The notes: a model not told the origin generated them from the letters alone. A stretch of DNA of 64,000 nucleotides from Agrobacterium tumefaciens (GCF_005221325.1 NZ_CP039889.1:2237326-2301325), one strand, 5' to 3'; counted from the stretch's first letter, positions 45,865 to 54,592 are shown. Numbers and translations: made by a program.

Positions 45865-48800
45865 ATCCGCAGGCCGAGCCTTTGCGTCTGGCCAAGGGTG
45901 AGGGTCTGTTTTTCGACCAGTGCAGCGCGATGCGTCCGCTCCACCAGTCCGGTCACCTGTTTGATCCGTTCGACGGAGACATGCGCGTCTGCCGTAATTC
46001 GGAGCCTGTCCAGATGCTCGTTGCGCAGGTTTGCCGTACCGAACCGTGTTTGCAGGGCGTTGTCGATATCCTGCGCTTCCTCCAGCGCCTTGCGGCCTTC
46101 TGCCGAGTTCATCATCTGCTTCACGTAACCCGGCTTTTCGCTATATGGCAGGGCGTCGAGGTGTGTGAGGATTTCCTGGCTGCGCGGTGTGAGGGCGGGG
46201 ACCTCGACGACATCGCATTTCTCGCGCTTCCATGTTTCGGAGTTGCGTTCGCGCTCCAGCTGCCGTTCCCATGTTCTGGCGGTATTCTCGACAAGCGATG
46301 CGACCGACCGGGCGTAGTGCAGCGCCTCTTTCCTCTCCCTGTTGTCACCGAGGATGCCGGACTTGCCGCGGAGCGCTCCGAACCGGTCGGGGCGTTCCCG
46401 GATCGCTCTTGCCAGAATGGCAGGATCGGTGGCGGGATCGAGCAGGTATTGTTTGATGGCTTCGGATGCGCTGAAGGCATCATGATAGACACGGATGGCG
46501 ACATTGCGCACCACCTCCATGCCGCGCTCCAGTTCCGGCCGCGCTTTTTCGAGGGCGATCTCATCGACGGATTTGTCGTAGCGGGTGATGGCGGGCACAA
46601 GCGGTGCGGCGACTTGAGGCGTTTGATGCTGAAGATGCAGGTCGCGGTCTGCAACGCGGTCGATGTCTACGCCCTGTCGTGGTCCCCGTCGTTCTGCCGT
46701 CTGCCGCAAGGCGGTTTGCCTGACCCGTTGCTGCTGCCGGATCCCGTCTTCCTTTTGCTCCTTCAGCCCGCGGCGCTCGGCAAAGGTGTCGGTATAATCG
46801 AGCGTGGTTTCTTTCAGCCCCGAGCGGCCGAGGCTGGCGGTGAGATCCTTGATGTTTTTGAACTCGTCACGTCCAGCATAAAGCATTGCCTGATGACGAT
46901 GGCGGGTCATGGCGACGTAGGTCAGATGCCGGTCCATGCTGGCGGATGCCATGACGAAGGACCGGTCGACGGTGGCGCCTTGCGCCTTGTGGATCGTGGT
47001 GGCGTAGCCATGATCAAAGGATTGATAGTCTTTGGGGTGGATAGTCAGCCTGCGGCCGGTTTGCGGTCCGCCCGACAATCCGTCGAGCCGCAAATGTAAT
47101 GCGTCCGGTTCGACGGCGTCCACCGTCCCCAGCATGCCGTTTTTGACGCCCAGCCAGCGATCGTTCCGCAGCAGAACGATGCGGTCGCCTGAGGCAAAGG
47201 CACGGCTGCCATTAACCGTCCGATAGACGATCTCGCCATCCGTTTGCTCGGCCCTGTCCCTGACGCCATATTCAGCATTCGCGGTGACGGACCGGCTGCT
47301 ACCTTTTGCCAGAACACCTTCCGCCTGAAGGCCTTCCCGGATGGCGTCATTGATGGCGCGGACATCGACACGGCGATGGGCAAGGGCGATGCGGGACTGA
47401 TCCGGATTTTGTAGTCTGTCGGCGAGATAGTCACGCACGAGGTCTGCGCATGCCTGTGCGCGGTCGTTAGCAAAGCGGATGGCATTCTGCCTGGCGTAAT
47501 CGGCCAGAGCGTCATGTGTGCGATGGGTGGCAAAGGCGATCGAGGCCTGTCTTTGCCAGTCTTCTGTCTGGCGCCGGATTTCGGTCAGTTCGATGGCGCC
47601 GATCCGTTCGGTGATGGCCCGGAAGGGGGAGCCGGCACCGATCGCCTGCAACTGCTCGTGATCGCCGACCAGCACCAGTTTGGCGCCGCGCGCCTCGATC
47701 TCCCTGACGAAGCGGCAAAGCTGCCGGCTGCCGATCATGCCGGCCTCGTCGATGACAAAAATGTCTTTTGGGCCGAGCATGGATCTTTCGTTCTCCCAGC
47801 CAAGCTCCCACGACGCCAGCGTGCGCGACGCTATGCCTGATGATGCGGACAGTCCCTCCGCTGCCTTGCCGGCAAGGGCAGCACCATGGACACGATAACC
47901 GTCGGCTTCCCATGCCCGCCGTGCCGCCGTCAGCATGGTCGACTTGCCGGCGCCGGCAAAGCCGATCACCGCCGATATCTGTTCGGGTCCGGTGACATGC
48001 AACACGGCTCTTTTCTGCTCGTCGCTGAGACCCCTTCCTGTGAGGTCTTCGTTCTGCCGGACGATTGCATTTGTAGCCGTTGTCGCTCTCACAGCGTGAC
48101 CTGATCGCGCCGCCATCCTTGCTGCACTGTGCGCCATCAGTTGTTCGAGTTCGATCATCTCGCGGGTAGAATAGCGGGCCGGTTCGTGTCTCTGCTCCTG
48201 CTGCAGAAGGACGAGCTGCGGTGAGGCCATGACGGCGGCAAGGGCATTGTGGAAGGCGGCCGCATCGGTGATGTAGCGGCTGAGGGTTCTTGCGATATCG
48301 TGACGGGTAAAGACGCTCTGGTCTGATGTGATGAGGGCAAGCACCTGTTCGGGACGGCGGCGGATGAGTTCGGCGTTTCGTCGTGCGGCATCATCCTCGA
48401 TCCGGCACCGGGAGACATCGACACCACGCTTTTTCATCTGCGAGGCATGCACGCCCATGTGCGCGGTTGGCTCGATGGCAAGTCCACGGGACAGATGCGA
48501 GCGGTGATCGACGCGGCGATCGAGACCGGCGCGCAGCAGGTGCCGGTTGACGAGATCGGCAAAGGCCTCTCGCACCGCCTTCATCTGCATCTGCGAGGTC
48601 GGCAGGCCATTGTCGATCAGCCATCTGTTCTCCCGCTCGATCAATGTCTTTTGTGCAAGGCCGGAAGGCGTAATCACCCGGGTGGTCATCACCACATGGG
48701 CATGAACATTGCGGTCGTCGCTTTTGCCTTGCGGTACATGAATGGCGAAGTCGACGGCAGCGCCAAAGCGATTGGCAAGATCGGCGGCGAAGGCACGCGT

Positions 48801-49115
48801 GAGCGACAGTCGCTCAGTATCGGTCAGTTCATGCGGAAGGGCGATCTCGAACTCGCGGGCGACACGGGCGTCGCAGCGACGTTCGGCGAACTCTGCGGCA
48901 TTCCAGAGGGAGGAACGATCCAGCGCCCACGGGGCATCGACACCGTCGGGCAGAATGATTTCCGCATGAACCACGCCCTGCTTTGCGGTGAAGTCGTGAG
49001 TAATGCACTCACGTTCATTGAGGATCCTGCTGGCGGTGCGATAGGCGATGGCGGCGACCGCACTTCTGCCGGCGCTGCGTCCGATCGGTTTTACACTGCA
49101 ATGATAAATCGCCAT
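45861..49115 (-). CDS. traA: Ti-type conjugative relaxase/helicase TraA
   Basis: TraA nicks oriT, stays bound to the 5-prime end and unwinds the plasmid during conjugation. This 1084-aa protein has a MobA/MobL (MOBQ) relaxase domain with Tyr25 in AIAYRTASR and the His triad region H126, H138, H140 (IHVPQGKSDDRNVHAHVV). A RecD/TraI-like helicase follows, with Walker A GFAGAGKST near residue 385 and Walker B FVIDEAG. A C-terminal region of about 330 residues is typical of Ti-type TraA. I chose ATG 49115 (GGGAGA upstream). The oriT lies 105-135 bp upstream. The other transfer genes (traC, traD, traG) are absent here. Confidence 0.95.
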   Translation of the reverse strand: MAIYHCSVKPIGRSAGRSAVAAIAYRTASRILNERECITHDFTAKQGVVHAEIILPDGVDAPWALDRSSLWNAAEFAERRCDARVAREFEIALPHELTDTERLSLTRAFAADLANRFGAAVDFAIHVPQGKSDDRNVHAHVVMTTRVITPSGLAQKTLIERENRWLIDNGLPTSQMQMKAVREAFADLVNRHLLRAGLDRRVDHRSHLSRGLAIEPTAHMGVHASQMKKRGVDVSRCRIEDDAARRNAELIRRRPEQVLALITSDQSVFTRHDIARTLSRYITDAAAFHNALAAVMASPQLVLLQQEQRHEPARYSTREMIELEQLMAHSAARMAARSGHAVRATTATNAIVRQNEDLTGRGLSDEQKRAVLHVTGPEQISAVIGFAGAGKSTMLTAARRAWEADGYRVHGAALAGKAAEGLSASSGIASRTLASWELGWENERSMLGPKDIFVIDEAGMIGSRQLCRFVREIEARGAKLVLVGDHEQLQAIGAGSPFRAITERIGAIELTEIRRQTEDWQRQASIAFATHRTHDALADYARQNAIRFANDRAQACADLVRDYLADRLQNPDQSRIALAHRRVDVRAINDAIREGLQAEGVLAKGSSRSVTANAEYGVRDRAEQTDGEIVYRTVNGSRAFASGDRIVLLRNDRWLGVKNGMLGTVDAVEPDALHLRLDGLSGGPQTGRRLTIHPKDYQSFDHGYATTIHKAQGATVDRSFVMASASMDRHLTYVAMTRHRHQAMLYAGRDEFKNIKDLTASLGRSGLKETTLDYTDTFAERRGLKEQKEDGIRQQQRVRQTALRQTAERRGPRQGVDIDRVADRDLHLQHQTPQVAAPLVPAITRYDKSVDEIALEKARPELERGMEVVRNVAIRVYHDAFSASEAIKQYLLDPATDPAILARAIRERPDRFGALRGKSGILGDNRERKEALHYARSVASLVENTARTWERQLERERNSETWKREKCDVVEVPALTPRSQEILTHLDALPYSEKPGYVKQMMNSAEGRKALEEAQDIDNALQTRFGTANLRNEHLDRLRITADAHVSVERIKQVTGLVERTHRAALVEKQTLTLGQTQRLGLRI

Positions 49116-49221
49116 GCCGTCTCCCGATAAAACGCGCCGGCAAAGGACCGAGGGCTGGAGCCTGGGCTGCGTCGTCACTTGGGCGCAGATCCCTCCGGCA
49201 GGGGCGTCGGTTTTGCTTGCA

Positions 49222-49250
49222 ACGAGGGTGCAACTCGTAAGTGCGCCCTT
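49222..49250. other. oriT: Origin of transfer (oriT), RSF1010/Ti nick-site type
   Basis: An inverted repeat ACGAG (49222-49226) and CTCGT (49234-49238), with a 7-base loop, runs directly into TAAGTGCGCCCTT. Hairpin plus TAAGTGCG/CCCT is the nick-region layout of RSF1010-like and Ti-plasmid oriTs. The expected nick is between 49245 and 49246. Being just upstream of traA supports it. Confidence 0.85.
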
Positions 49251-49429
49251 ATTGAATTCAGTCTAGCGGGACGGGGGCGGATGGCTATCTGCAGAACTGC
49301 ACCAGCATGTGCTGCTAATTGATCCTCGCTACCCTGCCTCAAAGGCAAGAGAACGTTGGAGATCGTGATGCATGCGAGCCGGTTTGGAAGGGTGAAGGCA
49401 AGAGCGGGAGCCAGGCCGGGGCGCACAAA

Positions 49430-49636
49430 CTCCGTCAGCATGAGGGTCGGTACAGGCAGAGGCTGGCGGTGCTGATCGACGGTGACAGTCTGTCGTCAAA
49501 AATCATGGAGGGGCTGTTCGGCGTGACCGCGATGCATGGTGATGCGACTATCCGGCACATCCATCACGACTGGACACAGGCAAACATGAGGGGCTGGAAA
49601 AAGCCGGCTTGCTGCGGCGTCAGCTGCCGCAAATGA
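49430..49636 (+). pseudogene. Truncated NYN-domain (LabA/DUF88-like) gene
   Basis: The translation of 49445-49600 (LAVLIDGDSLSSKIMEGLF to NMRGWKK) matches the first 55 residues of NYN-domain proteins, PIN-like RNases with the catalytic Asp of the LIDGD motif. After GWKK the similarity stops and the frame ends at 49636, so about two thirds of the gene is missing. It lies beside oriT on the side where other tra genes would be expected, so it marks a broken junction. Confidence 0.65.
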
Positions 49637-49709
49637 TGCTGCGCAAGACCGATTGTCCACTGCTCAAGAAACCGCTCAACGCGGGTTAGAACGGTTTAGC
49701 TTTTGCTGG

Positions 49710-50096
49710 CTATCGGCCAAGCTGGCGCTCGATTGCGGCCTTGTCGATGACCGACCAGACGTTTCGGATTCTGTTGCGTTCGAATTCGTAAAAAACATGC
49801 TCGCAGAATTTTACGCGCCGGCCATTGACGGGGAGGTCCATGAAGGTGGCTTTGGGCATGCAATCGAACAAAAGCCGGGCGCCAATCCGGGTCGCGTTGC
49901 TTATAAGGATCTGTGCCTCAAACCTGAGGTCGGGAATGTCGGCAAAGTCTTTCACCAGCATGTCGCGATAGCCTGACAACCCGAACGGCCGGCCATTGTG
50001 CTCGACAGTGTCGTCGACGAAGGTGCCGAGTTCATCGAAGGCCTGACGGTTGAGGCAGTCGAGATAGGCGAGATAGATGTCATCGAGTGTCGGCAT
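49710..50096 (-). CDS. SnoaL-like (NTF2-fold) protein
   Basis: This 128-aa small cone-shaped-barrel protein belongs to the SnoaL/ester-cyclase-like group: TLDDIYLAYLDCLNRQAFDEL at the start, VEHNGRPFGLSGYRDML, and a C-terminal NRIRNVWSVIDKAAIERQL. Family members act as cyclases, isomerases or binding proteins on small molecules. GGAGA precedes the ATG. It stands alone and its substrate cannot be inferred. Confidence 0.85.
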   Translation of the reverse strand: MPTLDDIYLAYLDCLNRQAFDELGTFVDDTVEHNGRPFGLSGYRDMLVKDFADIPDLRFEAQILISNATRIGARLLFDCMPKATFMDLPVNGRRVKFCEHVFYEFERNRIRNVWSVIDKAAIERQLGR

Positions 50097-50322
50097 GTGT
50101 TTCTCCGTGGTCGAACGAACGTCAGTCCTGTTCTGGCGTCAGTGTCGAGGCAAGGTTTCGGGGGTGGCCCGCGAGTGTGTTTCGCCGACGGATAACGACC
50201 GGGAGACTGGACAGTTGTGGTTATGACTGGTCAGTTGGCGATGAGATCGCAACTGTCTTCTGAAACCGACAGAACCCGTCCTGGGGAACGGGAGGTTCGA
50301 GCATCTGCACCCAGGTTAGCCC

Positions 50323-51393
50323 TCATCTTTTTCCCAGATCAGCGGCGGAAACGCCGAGCGCGACTGCCAGGGGTGATCTGGCTTTATCCGGCATCATGGC
50401 AAGGCCTAAAGTGATCGCTTCCTGCCATGCGGGACCACGCTCCCACGCCTCGTTCCAGGCGTCGGCCAGCAAATATCCTTGCCGTGTTTCCACCAGGGCC
50501 TCTGACAGCAGCGATGCCTGTTGAATATCCTTGTCACGCTTTGCCCTGCCCAGGGCATCGTTGCGCCTCCGGGACGCAACAATCAACTTGTGAATGGCAT
50601 AGCGCTCGGGAGCGGGGATATTGACGCTCACGCCTTCTCTGTACAGCAGCACTGTTCTCGCGGGTTCGTAGATCAGGTAGTCCAGGAAGCGAAGGTTTTC
50701 TGCCGACGCGCCGCCGAGAGCAGGCATGGGTGACGGCTTGCCCGTATGGTCGTCCGAGCCGCGGTTCCCCGTCAGGAACTCTACGCGATAGTTGCCCGAG
50801 TTCACGAAGGCGGCCACACGCGCCTTGTCCGCCTGATGCGGCACTGCCCTGAAGGACGGATCGACGGTATGCAGGACGTCCAGGATCGGTGGCAGGGTGT
50901 CCCCGACTTCCGCGCTGATTGCGAAATCCTGGGCGTAGTCGGCGTCGCCCGTCTGGAGCGAGGCGTTTGGAAGACGAACCCCTAGCAGCCCCGAATAGCA
51001 GCTGAACGCAACCGAGCCTATGATGAGGGCTCGAAGGCGAAACAATCCGGCGTCAGCGAGAGCTTTGGTTACTTCGCCCGCAAAACGTTCAGGCGACGCC
51101 ATGCCGCCCGTTCGTGTCAGTGCGTTGACGAGCCGACGCCGCTCCCTGAGGTCGTCTTTGACTTCCCTGTGGGCGTGTACTCTCGCGGTTATTTCCTCAT
51201 CTGCTTCCGGCCCTACATAGCGCCGCTTGTCGCCATCAGGCGTCGGATACTCGAAGTACCAGTATCCCTTGCCTTTCACGGGGACGTTCACGAACCGTCC
51301 ATTATGAGGGAAGTCGGTGGAGAACTGTGCGTCGAACGATCGCTGCGCCAATTCCGCGAACATTGTCCGGTATGCGAGGTCAATTTGTTTCAT
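50323..51393 (-). CDS. Nucleotidyltransferase-fold protein (PF12281-like), solitary
   Basis: This 356-aa protein has a nucleotidyltransferase-like core around residues 110-290: ALIIGSVAFSCYSGLLGV, then LQTGDADYAQDFAISAE with the G-x-D-x-D acidic pair, and GNYRVEFLTGNRG. The N-terminal 90 residues are helical and charged. I chose ATG 51393 (AAGGATCG upstream) because it opens a conserved-looking segment (KQIDLAYRTMFAELAQRSFD); an upstream start would run through the repeated control region. Similar proteins are found in mobile and defence-rich regions, and a toxin-like role is possible. The elaborate repeats upstream imply tight regulation. Confidence 0.75.
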   Translation of the reverse strand: MKQIDLAYRTMFAELAQRSFDAQFSTDFPHNGRFVNVPVKGKGYWYFEYPTPDGDKRRYVGPEADEEITARVHAHREVKDDLRERRRLVNALTRTGGMASPERFAGEVTKALADAGLFRLRALIIGSVAFSCYSGLLGVRLPNASLQTGDADYAQDFAISAEVGDTLPPILDVLHTVDPSFRAVPHQADKARVAAFVNSGNYRVEFLTGNRGSDDHTGKPSPMPALGGASAENLRFLDYLIYEPARTVLLYREGVSVNIPAPERYAIHKLIVASRRRNDALGRAKRDKDIQQASLLSEALVETRQGYLLADAWNEAWERGPAWQEAITLGLAMMPDKARSPLAVALGVSAADLGKR

Positions 51394-51423
51394 GGCAAGC
51401 GATCCTTGCGGCGGACTTATGTT

Positions 51424-51528
51424 GTTATAAGGTTCCAATCTTTCCCTTATAACCGGGATCGCGACAGCATAGCCGGGATCGCGACAGCTGGCGCAGTCGT
51501 TATAAGGAAACATCAAATTCCTTATAAC
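51424..51528. promoter_or_regulatory. Repeat-structured control region upstream of the nucleotidyltransferase gene
   Basis: Two copies of the same dyad, GTTATAAGG-N12-CCTTATAAC, lie at 51424-51453 and 51499-51528. Between them the 16-mer CCGGGATCGCGACAGC is repeated at 51453-51468 and 51473-51488 (20-bp period). Perfect arms with identical spacing, twice, indicate binding sites for a dimeric repressor, or paired hairpins in the leader RNA. The gene starts 30 bp downstream. Confidence 0.75.
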
Positions 51529-51669
51529 TGTTTCTGTTTGGCATGGCAACCGGCCGCTGGGACGCGTCCCCCGTTGCCCCTGAAACCGCCAAGGCAGTTC
51601 CAGGCCGTTTCGCCGTGACGGAAGAGATCAACGGTCGGTACAGACACGCGTGCTTCACATGGGTGTTTG

Positions 51670-52236
51670 TTATCGATTGCCATCGCTCGTGGCATCAATA
51701 CGGAAACGTGCCGATTGCAGCGCATTGATGACCGATTGCAGAACTGCCTGTTCGTCCTTGCCTGACACAGAGAGGGCGTGGTGCTCATAGGCGCCGAGAT
51801 CGGCAAACTGGGAGTGAAGATCGGCCACGACAAGCGGGTCGCTGAGGCTGTCGCCGCCGCGCGCCTGACAGCGTTCGATCGCCTCCATCACTGTCGTTCG
51901 CAGTACGATGTAATGCAGCGTGCGAGCAAGCGCCGTGAAGGCCGGCAGCCAGTCCGGTCGCACGACGCCATCGAGGATGACGAAATAACCTGCCTCGGCG
52001 TAGCGCCCTGCAACGTCGGCGGCGATCTGCATGATCATGCGGTTCTGCTGACGGGATTGCGGGAGCCAGGGATCGATACGGCCGTGCTTGATGTAACCCC
52101 ACAGATCATCGCTGTGGAAATGAACTTTTGGCACGCCCGGCAAGTGGGCCAGCGCTTCGGCTATGGTGGACTTGCCGGAACCGGGATGGCCGGAGAGAAG
52201 AAGAACTTGGCCGGAAACATCATCACTAATGGTCAT
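51670..52236 (-). CDS. P-loop kinase/ATPase (AAA_33, zeta-toxin-like fold)
   Basis: This 188-aa nucleotide-binding protein has Walker A GHPGSGKST at residues 15-23 and a substrate-site motif HFHSDDLWGYIKHGRIDPWL. VILDGVVRPDW is a Walker-B-like strand, and there is an Arg-rich lid-like segment around AIERCQARGG. The fold is that of small-molecule kinases such as gluconate kinase, chloramphenicol phosphotransferase and zeta toxins. No epsilon-type antitoxin is adjacent, so a metabolic or resistance kinase is at least as likely. Confidence 0.8.
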   Translation of the reverse strand: MTISDDVSGQVLLLSGHPGSGKSTIAEALAHLPGVPKVHFHSDDLWGYIKHGRIDPWLPQSRQQNRMIMQIAADVAGRYAEAGYFVILDGVVRPDWLPAFTALARTLHYIVLRTTVMEAIERCQARGGDSLSDPLVVADLHSQFADLGAYEHHALSVSGKDEQAVLQSVINALQSARFRIDATSDGNR

Positions 52237-52520
52237 GCCTCAATCCTTGATGCTGCCAGATCAATCGTCAACCGGTTGGTGTCGATACGGATTCGCCTGA
52301 CGGGCGTCGTGGCACTCGTGGCGGAACACGGGACGTCATCGCTGTTCCGGCGATCGGGCTTGAAGCTTTAGTACTTGACGCTCTCTTGCAAAGCCCCATA
52401 GCCGTTTCGTCATTTTTTTGACGGTCGATCGACAACTGACGCGCCACATCTGACGCCGATTGCTTTTGCTAACTGGCGGCGTCTAAGCCAATTGTCTTTT
52501 ATTGCCGCGTAGGAGAGCGG

Positions 52521-52706
52521 TCACTTGTCTTCGTTAGATCTGTCCGATTTTGACTTAACCTTTTCTCGACGATCCAACTCGTGTTCGATTGCTTCTCGGA
52601 TGAAAGCGGAGATTCTGTAGTTGCCAACCAACGCCTGTATCCTCGCTCTCATCTCTGATGAGATACGAATTTTTGTCTCTTGAAATTTAAGTGGCGGACG
52701 TCCCAT
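52521..52706 (-). CDS. Ribbon-helix-helix DNA-binding protein (61 aa)
   Basis: An Arc/CopG-like repressor: the N-terminal strand KFQETKIRIS is followed by two helices (SSEMRARIQALVGN and ISAFIREAIEHELDRRE), then a lysine/serine tail. Such small proteins act as plasmid copy-number repressors or antitoxins, binding operators as dimers. It is divergent from the 255-aa gene at 52.9 kb, and repeated sites in the shared promoter (52725-52800) suit autoregulation. No toxin gene is adjacent. Confidence 0.8.
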   Translation of the reverse strand: MGRPPLKFQETKIRISSEMRARIQALVGNYRISAFIREAIEHELDRREKVKSKSDRSNEDK

Positions 52707-52724
52707 TCGGTTGTAGCACTAGCC

Positions 52725-52800
52725 CCCATTTATTACGCGAAAGCAAAACCATCGACATAAACATCCCCGTTTATTGACAGAATAAATGGGTACGTTTATT
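52725..52800. promoter_or_regulatory. Cluster of TTTATT repeats, candidate RHH operator
   Basis: CCCATTTATT (52725-52734) and its exact inverse AATAAATGGG (52781-52790) flank a further CCCGTTTATT (52766-52775), with ACGTTTATT at 52792-52800. Four related half-sites just upstream of the RHH gene and of the divergent 52.9-kb gene suggest cooperative binding of a small repressor. Confidence 0.5.
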
Positions 52801-52882
52801 GTGTAGCCTGAAATGCAGCTGGAGAACGTGTTTGCCCACGCCCTCCAGCCTGACCACAATCTAGCTAGCTGGAGCTTGGATC

Positions 52883-53650
52883 ATGGCTGATTCTGAGAAT
52901 AGCAGAACTTTACCTAAAATTTCGTGCGCAAATGCATTCCCCAACGAGACGTTTGTCGACAACCTGCCAAGCGTGATCAACCGGCGCAATCTTTTGCCGC
53001 TCGCTGCACGGATCCTGCCGATGCTGCTCAACGATCTTCCGAAGCGCACCATTGCCGGACCGGTGCATGCCAGGGAGCTGTGGCCGGACTGGTACGACAT
53101 GTACCAGCAGCGCCTTGCTGCCGAGCGCGAATGCCGGGAACTTGAAGCGCGACTGCTCGAGGAGACGGGCGGCCGTCCTTCCGTGGTGATTGCCGTCGAC
53201 GATGGTGGTGCAACGCCCGGGACTGTGTCCTCCTTCGAGGAGATCAGGGAACTGGCGCCGCGGATTGGCGCTGAAGCGGCAGAGAGCGCGCGTCTGGAAT
53301 TGCTGAGACTGAGGCGGGTATGGAATGCGGCCGACCGTCGCATCGGCTACAGCACAAGCCTTGCCAAGACGCAGGACCTTGCCCGGTTCGAGGGCATTGC
53401 CGGGCGTGTGCTGATTTCGCTGCAGCCCTATTACATCCACGACATTGCCGCCAAGCTGCATTGCATGCTGGTGATGTACGATCCGGAGCTTCGCAACGAG
53501 GAGACCCCTTGGCCGGAACTGCGCCGGATGCTGCGTGAACTGATACAGCCCTACTGGTCTGTGATTGAGCCGCAGTCGCGTATCCGCCTGCTGAGGCCAA
53601 AGACGCGCGAGAGGCGGCCGCAGGAGGAAACGGACAGGATTGCCGTGTGA
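52883..53650 (+). CDS. Conserved hypothetical protein (255 aa)
   Basis: This is a soluble, mostly helical protein without signal or membrane segments. Notable stretches are RNLLPLAARILPMLLND, RECRELEARLLEETGGRPSVVIAVDDGG and RFEGIAGRVLISLQPYYIHDIAAKLHCML; the tail (residues 232-255) is rich in Arg and Glu. GGAG precedes the ATG. The codon use looks normal for the replicon. I recognise no domain. It shares a promoter region with the RHH protein, which may repress it. Confidence 0.7.
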   Translation: MADSENSRTLPKISCANAFPNETFVDNLPSVINRRNLLPLAARILPMLLNDLPKRTIAGPVHARELWPDWYDMYQQRLAAERECRELEARLLEETGGRPSVVIAVDDGGATPGTVSSFEEIRELAPRIGAEAAESARLELLRLRRVWNAADRRIGYSTSLAKTQDLARFEGIAGRVLISLQPYYIHDIAAKLHCMLVMYDPELRNEETPWPELRRMLRELIQPYWSVIEPQSRIRLLRPKTRERRPQEETDRIAV

Positions 53651-53755
53651 GCGACGCTGGAGCTGGCTCAAAGAGCCCGGCAGCGGTCCTTGGTGGAAAG
53701 CGCCGTTGCCCTGCCTCTGGAACGCTGCGACGCCCGTTATCGAGACACAACCTGC

Positions 53756-53884
53756 CTATCCGGCAAAGCTCGTCACAAGATAGGCGGACGCCAGAAGCAG
53801 GCTGACGACGGTGAAGAATATGAGAGCTGCCGCCAGTTCATCAAATCTGCTGTCGCGTTCATTGCGGTTCCAGTCGTAAGCCAT
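53756..53884 (-). CDS. Small single-pass membrane protein (42 aa)
   Basis: A very short gene with an excellent ribosome site (GGAGG) seven bases before the ATG at 53884. The N-terminal half is charged (AYDWNRNERDSRFDELAA). The second half is one membrane segment (LIFFTVVSLLLASAYLVTSFAG). This layout is common in small rhizobial membrane peptides of unknown function. It stands alone. Confidence 0.7.
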   Translation of the reverse strand: MAYDWNRNERDSRFDELAAALIFFTVVSLLLASAYLVTSFAG

Positions 53885-54071
53885 AGCCAACCTCCATCGT
53901 TGCTGTGCAAGGAGGGTGGCTCCGTATGGTTAATGAAACCCTAATCTTTGCAGGCTGAATATAGCCAGTGTGATTTGGCGCGTTGCCCGACACACCGGTT
54001 TCGTGGCGCTGGCAAGTTGAAGCCAGGGAAAGGCCGGAGGATCCGCTGTGCCTGGGTTGGAGGTCTATAGA

Positions 54072-54311
54072 ATGACAATGACGGTCGCCGCAAAAGTTCA
54101 GGCGACCGTTCCGGCAGCCGTACGAGAGCTTTGCAGGATTGTGTCAGGACGGTTGGCCGGTTTTGTCCCCGGACCGGACGGGCGGTTCATGCTGGTCAGA
54201 GCTGACAACAAACAACCACCAACACGTTTTGGCAGACTGCGCGGCCATGCTGGTGAAGGCCTTGATACCGATACTGTCATGGTGATGAGCCGCGGCGAAA
54301 ACGAACAATAG
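54072..54311 (+). CDS. AbrB/SpoVT-like antitoxin (VapB type), orphan
   Basis: This 79-aa protein is related to swapped-hairpin AbrB antitoxins. The N-terminus TMTVAAKVQATVPAAVREL corresponds to the usual KGQVTIPKxVR region but has lost the key Gly-Gln. The C-terminal RADNKQPPTRFGRLRGHAGEGL is the segment that normally occupies the VapC toxin. GGAGG lies eight bases before the ATG at 54072. The partner toxin gene directly after it is decayed, so this is a surviving or decaying antitoxin. Confidence 0.75.
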   Translation: MTMTVAAKVQATVPAAVRELCRIVSGRLAGFVPGPDGRFMLVRADNKQPPTRFGRLRGHAGEGLDTDTVMVMSRGENEQ

Positions 54312-54420
54312 TCGATACGCAGGTCTTGTATGATCTGGCGACGGTTTCGGCATGGACATCGCCGGGTCAATTGACAGCCAGTTCCGGGTGTTCCAGGGTT
54401 CAGGCGCAACCGTCTGGCGT
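54308..54420 (+). pseudogene. Relic of a VapC-type PIN toxin gene
   Basis: Overlapping the antitoxin stop codon is a frame reading IVDTQVLYDLATVSAWTSPG, which resembles the N-terminus of VapC PIN toxins (VDTNVLxDL). It has no good start codon, and resemblance fades after about 35 residues before the frame ends. Position and motif suggest the remains of the toxin that paired with the AbrB protein. Confidence 0.4.
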
Positions 54421-54592
54421 GACGAGGCAGAAGGCACCTGGCGGCCGTGGCGAGACAGTCCGGAGATGAGGTCTCCGCTGCCCGCGATTTCGGGATGGTT
54501 GCCAGTGCTGTCTGGCAGCCATCCCTTTGTTCTTCTCCCCGTCCGGGTTGTTGAGCGATACGCCCTTGCGGAAAGAGGATCGGATCAAGCGA

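Noticed and set aside
45858..47099. 413-aa open frame on the plus strand
   Set aside because: It is the antisense shadow of traA, which has clear relaxase and helicase motifs.
49175..49441. 88-aa minus-strand frame upstream of traA
   Set aside because: It runs across the oriT hairpin and nick site and resembles no protein.
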